Below, piece by piece: positions 45,901 to 56,300 of a stretch of 60,276 nt of DNA. This stretch comes from Spirogloea muscicola (lineage: Eukaryota; Streptophyta; Zygnematophyceae; Spirogloeales; Spirogloeaceae). The DNA lies in contig WELB01000224.1 of assembly GCA_009602725.1 (NCBI GenBank), positions 66,264 to 126,539 of the forward strand, in the 5' to 3' direction. The stretch's first letter is position 1. Each line of letters begins with the position of its first letter. The position numbers and the translations under genes were made by a program. The notes below the pieces were generated by a model. It searched no databases, was not told the origin of the DNA, and worked only from the letters and a program-made list of their open reading frames with translations.

Positions 45901-48900
45901 TAATGACAACATTATAATTGACATGATTTTGCAATGACAAGACGCCTGGGGAGGATGGGCTCCTCCAAGGGGTAGTGTAGGTAGTCAGTGCACCAGTATC
46001 AGTCACTGACTGTGGTTGACTGGGAAGGACTACCAAGCTATCAAGTGGTGGATGATGGGTACGCACCAGCTCAGCATGCAACTCCATCGGCACTTTCTGT
46101 GCAAGCTCCTTCTCCAGCTGGCGTACTCGGCCCTCAGCTTTGTCGGCACGAATCGCCTCCAGTTGTCGAACATTTTTCATCTCCCACTTTGACCTCTCAA
46201 GCTCCTCTCTGAGCCGCTCTACTTCTGCAGTCCTTACAACTTCGTCCATCGCCAAGATCCTTGCTTTCCTTTCTACTTCCACAGCCCTGAGCAGCCAACA
46301 AGATGTGCAAAGTCAGCAGCCTAGCAGTGCAATCTGCATCTCAAAGAATTGCGTTGCATGTCAAACAGGTCAATCCTGCACAAAGCATACATTGCAGCAA
46401 AATAAGCACATGCAATGTCAGCCAGACTGCCACAGTGACAGTATGACCTGAGAGAATGGGGGTTGCCCAAGAACCACAAGTCCTTGGCGTCTTGACCTGG
46501 CAAAGGCCCCTGTGTAGCAAGCTAGGCAGCCTATGGTCAATCTATGTGCATGAAAGCTTTAACAGCAGACACAAAATCACGTTGCCACTCAATAGCACCA
46601 CAGTGGCGTTCTTTCAGCGTCCTTATGAACACATGGTGTGCATTGGTAATGTCTCTGACCTTGATTGTGCCATATGGGTGTTCACGAGACGCCCTGCCGT
46701 TGACATCCTGAGCTGCGCCCTTCATCCCCTCAACTCTCCTCACTTGACCCACTTCACCATCTACAACACTGCCAACTGCCTCTGACATATGCGGCACCCA
46801 ACCCCCCGGAACGGATGGCCTAACGCCCTGCCTTTGCTGAAGAGCGGGGCCACTAGGGGGCTCCACAAACCAGCCACGCTGGGGCTGGGGTAGCCCAGCA
46901 CTTTCGACACCACTCTGGAATGTCTCTGACCTACTGTCACCCTTCTTAGACGCTGTACGCCTCCTCACACCATTCACGCTACTCATATCCTGCCCATTCA
47001 AATTCTGCTGAGCTTGACTAAGTGACACATTGGCTGGTGGCCATGTCCTTGACAATGGCTGGTTCATTGTTGGAAGAGGAGTTGAAGAGCTTGTCGGACT
47101 GCTGGCAGTCTGCGTCTGAGGGCTTGGGGGTGGACCTTGCCCTCCAAGTCGTTGTCCGGCGAGCTGCCATAGGACAAAGTTGTAACAGTGAGACGCACCC
47201 AATCACAGCTAGAGGTAAAGCAGACACCAACTGCTACATACTCTATCTCAGACCAGACAAGGGGTTCCACAGATGTCACTCACTAAAATGTACAGCAGAG
47301 AAGCCAGAGAGGGCTTGAGACAACAAAGGCAAGAAAACCCCACAGAGTATGTGGGTTAGACTGGCCTCTGTAGCATTCTAGAAAGCACTTCAGCTGCTCA
47401 CCTGCTCAACTACTCGTCTCTCAATCTCAGCTCGGAAGGCAGCTAATGGTGAGGCACTCTGTACAAAAGGATTGGAGGAAAACTGCATTAGCACTCTGCA
47501 ATACAGGTTCATTCCATATGTAAAGATAGATAGAAGTGTTTCACTGCATCTGACCTTGCCATGTCATTCAATCAACTGATAGGCAAGTGTGAAGTACAGC
47601 AATTTGCAAGCTCTACTTCCTGCTCACAATTGCTCATTGCGCCTTACTTGTCCTGTCCTGCAGACATATTACTCTCTAACTTAGAAGGTACAAGGGCATC
47701 TATGCAAAGTGGTCACTCTGAGCACTCACTGAGCCTGCAGTCGAAGTCATACTGTAGGGTCCAGGTGACCTAGCCTGAGTGTCAGGCATGGCTGGGGAAT
47801 TTGTGTTTGATGTTGTGCTAGTGGAAGCCATATGCTTCGAATCCTGGCTGGTGTGTCCATTAACAGCTGCCTCAGCATCTCTTCGAATTGGCGTAGTTAT
47901 ACCTGGCATTCCTGGCGGACCTGTACCAGGGGTACCATTGACGCCCTTGCCTGGATGCATGCTATTGGCCACTGCTTCGTCCCTGTCATCTTCGTCATAA
48001 AGGCTCCTCTTGGATAGAGAAGCACGCTCAACTCTTGGTCTGAATGGCGACTTCCCAGCAGCCTCACTGGCCATCCGTATGATATTTGCAAGCGAAATAT
48101 GCTCACGTTGCAGAGCCTGCACCAAGAAGAGGGCAGTGGTTATTATGGAGCCCACCTAGTTGTAACATGAGTACGGCTTATATCTGCTCAAACACACTTA
48201 AAGGCATAAGCAACACTGCAGTTGATCTATTCATGATAATAGAACCCCACACATTTATAAGCACACATCATGTAGCACATAGGCATGATGAGGACATGGG
48301 TAGCTTGTACCTTGAGAGTGGCAGTGACTTGAGTAGGCACCCTGCCCTCTGTCATGGCGTGCTGTGAAGCATATTGCTGCAGAACCGAGATTCGATCTGA
48401 TAGCCTGTCCACCCTGTCCCTCATCTCAAGACCAGGCCGGAAGGTGCCAGCGTCATCCCCTCCTCGGTCACTGACGCTGACTGCCTCCTTCAAGCTCCTT
48501 ACACTGCTCCGATGTCAGGCATAGTTGTCAGACAATCAAATGTGCCAAGCAATTCGTCTCAGGTGTAGATAGTGCTATTGTTGGTGCATGAGACAGTCAG
48601 CAGTTTGACTGTCCTGAACAGTTGAGTGCAACTTGGTCCATGAGACGCTCAGCAGATTGAGTGGCCTTGAACATTAGGTGCAATTTGGACTCATCTCCGT
48701 ATAATCGGACACACTTTACCTTCCAAACCAACTGTCACAGAAGCTTATGAAAGCCCCTATCTTTCCAGTACTCTCAGCTTTTCGATGAAGCAAGGGCAGC
48801 TGTGACAGGACTGACAGTGACTATCTCCACAGACCTGACGGTCAGCAGACTCTAGAGGCCAGCATGTCCATAGTGGTGTGGAATGAAGCGCACCTGTCGG

Positions 48901-49342
48901 CCAGGATCACAAGCTGTTGGAGCGTCTCCCCTTCGTCGCGGGACTGCTCCGTGCACCCGTACACAGCTGACGCTCCAGCGACAGCCTGCAGGCCGGAGTC
49001 CATGGTGCGGCCTCGGCAGACTGCTTGGTATCTCCTGCTCCTGCGCCGCCGGTGGAATCCGGCTCCAAAGAGCAGCGTGGCTGGCAGCTGCTCCGCCGCC
49101 TTGGCCAGCTTCCTGCTCCTCGCAACGCCATCCGCGGCCGTCCAGGTCGCGGCTGCCCGAGCTCTGCGAGAGGCCGCCGCGGCTCGAGCACAGCCTCGCT
49201 CGCTCAGGCGGACGGCCGCCAGGCAGCCGCGATCCTCGCCGCATCTGGCGCTCTGCCTGATCAAGAAGCTGAGCTCTGGCGCTACACTCCGCTCCGGAGC
49301 TGAGCTCCGCATCGCGGCCATGGCGGATCGAGGCACTGCCAC
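42930..49342 (-). CDS. Large coiled-coil protein with C-terminal CBM25/53 starch-binding module
   Basis: I do not know a named homologue. Exons: 49342-48894, 48497-48311, 48116-47730, 47458-47402, 47163 to about 46660 (3' end unresolved), 46286-46067, 45782-45645, 45372-44106, 43957-43810, 43544-43493, 43364-43300 and 43020-42930; about 1150-1200 residues. The N-terminus is Arg/Ser/Ala-rich with plastid-transit character. A Pro/Ser/Gly-rich disordered region is followed by long Glu/Arg coiled coils (VERLREELERSKWEMKN; ELVRTQERAAKLVVELERKE). The end is a complete CBM25/53 fold split over four exons: ITLLYETGWEQAYIHYSADY, WTEPPGLLM, VTIPAATLEFVITNGSGSWD and SNYLIEEEGHFHL, with the conserved aromatic residues. 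Such modules bind granular starch. By inference it is a plastid starch-associated scaffold. The fifth exon must use another donor, because its listed end does not match the next phase. Confidence 0.82.
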
Positions 49343-50327
49343 GACACGCCAAACCCCTGCAGCTGTTTCACATCGCAGGCGGCCTCACGCCCGGCGGCGC
49401 AGGCACTGCGCCCGCCGCGGCTCCAGCTGGCTTTCGGCAGAGGCCTGGAAGCGGCCACCACGGCCGCCGGGCCAGGCGGCCGCCCTCGCCGCGCAGCTCG
49501 CCGCCAACGGCCGGCTCCTCATCTCATGGCCAGCGACAACCGCCGCCGGCACGGCAGCCGCCGGCGCCTGCGACACGAGCCCGATGCTGCGGCGGCTGCC
49601 CGAAACCCTGCGCCGCCGCCTTCTCCGGCGAGGACCGCGCCGCGGAACCCGCCGCAAATTTCGGCGGCCGCGGCAGCGGCGGGCGCGGGGGCCTGGCGCG
49701 CGCTGATTGATGGCGCGGCGGCGAGTCCGAGAATTCGTCAACCATTGACGCCGGGGCGGAAAACCAGGCCGCTCCGGGTTGGTGGGCCTCCCCCCTCCGT
49801 GAGCGGCGAAATCAAGCCCGTGGGCTAATGCCGTCCGGCCTCCTGGGGGCCCAGGATCTAAAGCCGCGCCCCGACTGGCCCGCCGAAAAATCGGCCCCCC
49901 GGCGGAGCAACTGCGGCGCCCCGGGCTCGACGACCGGTCGGGGGCGGCGGGGTGAACCACGTGGCGGTGCGGCAGTGGGCGGCCAAACCCCGGGAGCCGC
50001 GCTCCCGCCACTCGTCGCCGTCAAGCGCCACGTGGGGGGCCGGCAGCCGGCCACGGGGGCGGCCACGTCGGACGGGCGCTCCAATACCGGGAGCGTGGCT
50101 GCCGGCTGGCGTTACCCAGCAACCGCAAACGGGTCCCGTTACGGGAGCCGCTGTTAGGGTTCTCGTGGGGCCTGCAGCGGCGACAGCGCAGCCCGAGCCG
50201 CCGCCACCGCCCGCCGCCGCCGTCGCCGNCGCGGCGTGAATCACGGCGTGAGACGCGGCGGCGGCGGCGGCGCGGGCTGTGGCGACGGCTGCGCCGAGCA
50301 CGGGGCGGCGCCGCGGGGGCGCCGGCC
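49343..50327. other. GC-rich divergent promoter region
   Basis: This is 985 bp between the CBM25 gene and VPS20, very GC-rich, with a CCG run and an N at 50229. The long open frames on both strands read as Arg/Pro/Ala low complexity and are judged compositional. No gene was recognised. Confidence 0.5.
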
Positions 50328-52032
50328 ATGGGGCAGCTCTTCTCTCGGGGCCGGCAGCAGGCCCGCATCACGGACGTGGACCGCGCGATCGTGACGCTCA
50401 AGACGCAGCGCCGCAAGCTGACGGACTATCAGAAGAAGGTGGGGCGCCCCGAGCCAGCGCCGCCGGAGCAGCCGGGGCGGCGGGGAAAGGGATAGGGACG
50501 AAAAGGCTTCAGAATTAGGGTTTAGGGCTTAGGGTTAGGGGTCAGGGCGCGGCGGGCCGCAGCCGCCGCCTGTGCCGCCGTTGCGCCTCAGGCGCTGCCT
50601 CCGGCCCGCCCCGGGCGCAGGTCGAGGCCGTCGTGGCGCGCGAGACCGAGATCGCGCGGGAGCTGATCCGGGAGAAGCGGAAGAGCCGAGCCATCCTGGC
50701 CCTCAAGAAGAAGCGCGCGCAGGAGGACATGCTGCAGAAGGTGGAGGTCTGGCTCCTGAACGTGGAGCAGCAGGTGCGTACGTCGGTGGAGTTGCCTCTA
50801 ACTGGGCTATAGATGGCATACCTCATTGGTTGCATTGCCCATTTTTGGCTCTCTTTCACACAGAGGTCCACCTCCTTAGCCTTTGTATGCAATTCTGATC
50901 ACAGGTAGTCAGTTTCCTGCGTGCAGCTAGCGGACATTGAGATCACGAGCAAGCAGAACGCCGTGTTTGCGAGCCTGAAGGCCGGCCACCAGGCTATCAA
51001 GCAGCTGCAAGCAGAGACGTCCTTGGAGGATGTCCAGAAGCTCATGGACGACAGCACCGAAGCCAAGGCATACCAGCAGGTCGGAGGTCCATGACAGCAT
51101 GCCTGCCTCTGGCAGTAATGCATGATGGATTTCAGTTTTGCCTGTTCTACTTCTCACTTGAAGTACTGGGATAGTCGTGGCTGCCATATGCAAGGAAGGC
51201 TTCTCTCATACTGCTGTTCAGATGCCATTTGGGTCGATCAATGATTCCATTTTGACACCCGTGGCAGGAAATCGAGGCTGTCCTGGGACAGCAACTCTCA
51301 GAAGAAGACGAGAGTGCTGTCCTTGCTGAGCTGGGCAAGCTTGAGTTGGAGGTAAGGGTAGCTTATTTCCTTGTCTCAGCTTTGTGGGGAGCAACCTGGG
51401 TAACAAGCAAGGTCTTGTATCCTTGTGATGTCTCCTCCATATCAGCATAAGCATCAGCATCAGCATCAGCAACAGCAACTGCAAGCTGAGAGATAGGCTG
51501 CTTATGGCTGGGTAGTACTATTCGTACCATATACTAACCTTTTCTTTGGCATTTGTTGATAGCTGAACAAGGAACAGATGCCAGACGTGCCTGTAGGGGA
51601 AGAAGAGGACGTGCCTGTAGGGGAAGAAGAGGAGGTTCTTGATCTTCCGGACGTTCCTACAAAAGAGCCAGCAAGACCAGTTGACGGCCTTGTCGCAGAC
51701 TCACATGCTTCAGCTCCTACCAAGCTACCCAGCTTAACAGGTATGCTCCTTTCTTGTGATCGACTTTGTTGCAACATGCTTGTGGCATAATGAGGCAGCA
51801 AAGAGGAACGTGTTACCTGCAAATTACTTGATGCCTTGACTACGTTAGTGCCTCTCAACTTATTATCAAGATTTACCGCTCTCTTTTCTGATCATGTCTT
51901 CACGCTTGGAACAAGCAATTAGCATTGTCACCTGCAGGAGCCTTGCAATCATGCTGGTTGAGAAATATGCTGACAGAACATTATCTTATCGCAGCCGCAA
52001 GACAAGAGGAGCGAGTTGTGGAGTTAGCATGA
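50328..52032 (+). CDS. VPS20: ESCRT-III subunit VPS20/CHMP6
   Basis: VPS20 links ESCRT-II to ESCRT-III at endosomal membranes and nucleates SNF7 filaments. Exons: 50328-50438, 50621-50773, 50927-51079, 51268-51351, 51563-51740 and 51995-52032, all in phase (238 residues). MGQLFSRGR starts with a Gly2 N-myristoylation signal, as in CHMP6. Basic helix 1 ([18 protein letters not shown]) and helix 2 ([19 protein letters not shown]) are typical, followed by [18 protein letters not shown] and [10 protein letters not shown]. The acidic tail holds a 24-nt tandem duplication coding DVPVGEEE twice, then LPDVPTKEP, which resembles the MIM2 motif bound by VPS4. The short last exon codes [12 protein letters not shown]. 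Intron 1 contains telomere-like TTAGGGTTTAGGG sequence. Confidence 0.95.
51444..51480 (+). repeat. CAGCAT simple repeat in VPS20 intron 4
   Basis: AGCATAAGCATCAGCATCAG and following CAGCAAC units make a short imperfect hexanucleotide run inside intron 4. Confidence 0.75.
51584..51631 (+). repeat. Perfect 24-nt tandem duplication in VPS20
   Basis: The unit starting GACGTGCCTGTAGGGGAAGA occurs twice without mismatch and codes DVPVGEEE twice. Identity at every third position points to a recent duplication. Confidence 0.95.
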
Positions 52033-53123
52033 AAATGAAGCTGGGAAATTTAGTCTGCTCAGAGCAGCTAGAAGGTATAGGTGTGGCCTTCCTCTTAAGG
52101 TCGTGTACAGGTTTGGTTTCAGGTCGCTGTCCAGACACAACAGGCTCTACTGGATTCTGTTTGGTATGTTATCCCCCTTATTTGACAACCTCCACCTTTC
52201 ACAGGAGTTTGTAGTTAGCACTCCCTTTATTGAGTACTTCACATCCTTGAGGATTAGCCAAAGTGGGAGGCTGCTCTGAGCTTCAATGGTCGTACAACGT
52301 GTATCAGAGCATCATATTCAGCCCAGCACCTCAGATCGAGGTGCTGCTACATTTGTGCTTGACAAGGGACATTGTGTCTTCCCTTTAAGAAGGTTATCGA
52401 GCTTTGTAGGACCTTTTTGTTGCACTGTCTTGCACGGAAGGAGAGGGCACGACTGCTTGTGGGCAGCAAGCTGCACCAGAGAGGACAGTGTTGGAGCGCA
52501 GGCTGTTTTCAACGGCTGCGCCAATTAATTGCAAATAGCAACCACGAAATTCACACTGAAGAGCAGGGTGAGCTTCTCTCAGCAGCATCAAGCGCAACCT
52601 ACACAGGAAGACAAGAAAATGTGGCAGATGATTGAGTGGACTGGCAAAAGCCGTTGCCAAGCCCTGTACGAGGCCAGTGTGCAGCGCTGCCTGCACTGCT
52701 GCCGTTGTCCTAGGCCTGCCCTCTGGATGTCCGTCTTTGCTTACTGTCCCCACTCTCCAGCAATAACATAGACATGGATGTCGCACTTGATGGTGTGTTC
52801 ACAAAGAGCTGCAGGAAGTCGGCTTGCTAAGGCATGCAAAGAGCCGATCTGTGGCTGAGGAAAACCTTTTGTGTAACTGAGACAAGGTCACAATGGCATA
52901 GGGACTGGGCTTGTGGCCTTGGCATTCGCCTGGCTATGCCATTCATCCCAACGCGTTGGGTTTCCGCTTGATTGCTCCAGCAGGGTATGATCACATTCCT
53001 CACCGTCTAACGAACTTGCTTAGCTAACGGGAATGCTCAACCGAAACCCTTCCTCGCCCTAATCCCGTTTGCTGGCTGCGCTGCTGCTCAACCCTCGCCA
53101 TCACTCAACACCAAGTCCATTGC

Positions 53124-53155
<32 letters not shown>

Positions 53156-53297
53156 GCGTGCCGCATTGTGCGGCCAGCCGCGGCCGAGGACGCGNGGCGG
53201 CTGGCCGGGCCGTCGTATGTCCTTGTCGCCGCTGTGCGCCGCCCTGCCGTTTGCCTCGACGCAGCCTGCTGCCGCAGCTGCCCCGCCGTCATTAGTC

Positions 53298-53328
<31 letters not shown>

Positions 53329-53370
53329 AGCGTCCGACGCTTCGTGCTGTCTCCTTTCCGCCGCTGCTCG
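52033..53370. other. Intergenic region and 5' flank of the RRM gene
   Basis: From 52033 to about 53000 no gene was recognised on either strand; the 130-codon minus-strand frame at 52394-52786 has no domain. From 53040 on the sequence has AACCCTTCCTCGCCCTAATCCC, a telomere-like tract, then two CCG runs (53125-53155 and 53298-53330) around an N at 53195. This is the probable 5' untranslated or promoter region of the next gene. Confidence 0.5.
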
Positions 53371-56300
53371 ATGGAGAGCCGCACATTCCCGCTGGACGTG
53401 CGGAGCGGGGGCGCCACGCGCATGCGCCAGACGGTCCGCGCCAAGCTGGCGGAGCTGCTCGGCAGCCACACCGACGAGGTCCTCGCGGTGAGAGCAGCGC
53501 CGTCGCCGCCGTTGGCTTCGTCAGATCCTCTAGTTCCGGGATGGCGGCAGACATGCTCGCCAGTCAGGTCGTCGTCGTCTCGATAGGTCATGGCTAGCTT
53601 GGCGGTGCCGGCATGGCGGTCGTTGCTCGTCCGCACAGCCTGTGGAGCTCGAGAAAGCTCGTACTTGGACGTTCAGGCTGGACGAGCTAGTCGAGCCAGT
53701 CGAACGGCCAGGGGATGTGCTATGGTTCTCGGGCAGGGCAGCTCGGGCACGTCAGTGGCGAGATAGCCACAAGCGCGTCGCTTCGAGCCCCTCCGAAGAG
53801 TCAGGCGCTGACTGACTCGAGATCCTCGGCCTTGGTTCTGGGCTGGCAGGAGTATGTGGTGGTCCTGGTAGGCCATGGCAAGCAGCAAGCGCAAGCCGCT
53901 GCCGACCTTGAGGCGTTCCTTGGGGAGAAGACCAAGAAGTTCGTCAGCTGGTATGGCTCCAAACTCGTCATGAGCATGGATTGATCAAGCGTTAGTAGAT
54001 GCAGACGGTTGACGACCGTGAGATTGTGGCCACTAGGCCACTATGTGTGCTGCTTCAGCACGATGGTTGCGCTCGAGGTGATCAAGGGTAGGCGCAGCTT
54101 CTTCAACCTGGTCTTGAAGGCCGGCTGGATGACGCTTTCCTCGTGCTGTGTAGGCTGTGGGAGCACCTGTCTGCGAACAAGCACCTGTACATCTTACCTG
54201 ACGAGTCAGCAGAGCGGCTCGACGAGGACGCCGAGGACGGTGAGATCGGCAACAAGACAGATGACCGCAAGGAGCAGCAGGCGTTCGCCGAGGACCGCCC
54301 AGAGCAGGTCACATTCTGTACTCTACAGCTGCATGACAGAATGTCTGCTGGGCTTTGATGAGCAACTTGCGGCAGTCACTTGGTGCTGTTGCTCCTGTCA
54401 TGCACATCTGCGCCTAACTTATAGGGGAGTGCTCGTGTTGCTGAAGGTCTGTGGTGGGGCTGTCATCCAGGACCTCAAGGAAGCCAAGCAGAGTCATGCG
54501 GCCATTGAGAGAGACGAGCGTCAGACGGAAGAAGCAAGCGGCAAGCCCGCTGTGCCAAGGGCGGAGGCCAGGAGGGGGCCAGCCAGCGAGATAGTCAGCC
54601 CAGGAGCTGAGGGCCGGCGGTCGCGCAGGTTCGCCGAACCCCGGGAAGCGAGGCCGCGTGAGGATGGGAGGGAGAGGGGGAGAGAGAGGGGCCGGGAGCG
54701 GGAGAGGGCTGCAGAGAGGCACGGTTGGGGCAGGGACAGGGAGCAGGATGGTCGTGCGCAAGGCGGCTGGGAGGACGACCGCAGCGAGCAGCCTGGGGCC
54801 GAGGTACACAAGGACGAACGGCGGAGGAGAGACAGTCCTCACGAGGGCAGGCCCCCTGACGGTCATGGCCGCCATGACTACGCTGCCATGGAGACGGGCA
54901 GGGGCCACGAGCAGGGCTCAGCTCGTGACAATGCAGCAGACGGGAGGCCAAGGAATGAGCGCCAACATGGCCACCGAGAAGGACATGATGTAGCCATGGA
55001 CGGGGATCTTCGGGCCCTTTTACAAGGTGGACGCGCTGGCCGGAGGAAGAGGGACGATCTGACCTTCACTACCAGCATGAGGGATAGTGCTGGTGACGAC
55101 CATACGCTGTATTCAGACAAGGAAATGGAAGAGAGAGTGAAGGAGGTATGCATGATGTGGCTTTCCGTCTCACATCTCTTGCAGAGTGGCCGCAAGTCCC
55201 CTACACCGCATAGTGGCAGCCATGCGCTTTTGCCAGCTCTGTGTCTTGCCACAGTCATAGTTGCCATTTGCGTACCTCCTACCTTATCACAGCCAAGAGC
55301 AGAAGGTGGTTTGCCTATGTGTGCTCAAGTACAACCAGTTGCTATTGCCGTGTTCTAACAGTAATATGCACACATGTTTGAAGAGGGGCAGAACTCTTTG
55401 CATCCTGCCCCGTTTTGCTGAGTGGCAGCTGACTGCTGTTGTTGTGCAGCCCATCAGGCGGAGAGGCCGAGGAACCTTCAATCCGACAGCACTTCTGCTC
55501 CAGTCAGCCATGCGGGATGCAATTGGGGTGACAAGCAAACAGATGGTGGAGTCGGAAGCAAAACGGAGACGTTTGCTTCCTGTGCCTGCAGAAGGTACTG
55601 CCGCTCAAGCCATTCGAAGCATCCAAACAATGCTACCATCAAGCATCATGGGGTGACCAGTTGATTGTTGTACTCATGGTTTGGATCTTGTAGAGCATTG
55701 GAAAGATAAGGGCAATCAAGCTTTGGCATATCACTTACTCAAGTATATATCATAACGTGGACGTCTTGAGTGTAACCTTGTACAGGTGCTGAAGAGGCAA
55801 GTAAGGAGCCCGAAGAAACATATCAGGTGCCGCGGCGGAGGAGCCTACCGGCAGGCACAGCCTTGGCAGGCAGAGATGTGGCACTCAGGGCTGCGGCAGC
55901 GGCAGCAAGGAGTGTGGGGCAGGGAGGGGCGACGATTACGAGGGGCAAACAACCGCTAAGGCGGCAGGACAGGGACAGAGTACCCATGATCACCGAGGTC
56001 GTGGATGTGGACCGACCAGCTGCAGAGGTAGAGGAGGAGGAGATTGACGATGAGGATGAGCAGTTGGAGGAAGGGGAAGCAGACCCAACAAACAATGGTA
56101 TCGCCAAAGATGTTGGGCAACAAGGCGGAGGCCGCTGGCAACCCGATATTGCAGACGAAGTGGAAACACGTGTTGAGGAGGCGGATGAGGAGGCTGAGCA
56201 GGAACAGCAGGGCGAGGACCCTCGTCAAGATGCTGCGGAGCAGCAAGGCGGTGCGGAGATGGAGGAGACAGCTGCTGATGGCATGCAGCCTGGCAGGAGA

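Noticed and set aside
48864-49706. 280-codon Arg/Ala-rich plus-strand frame
   Set aside because: It overlaps the first exon of the CBM25 gene on the other strand and then GC-rich DNA; no domain seen.
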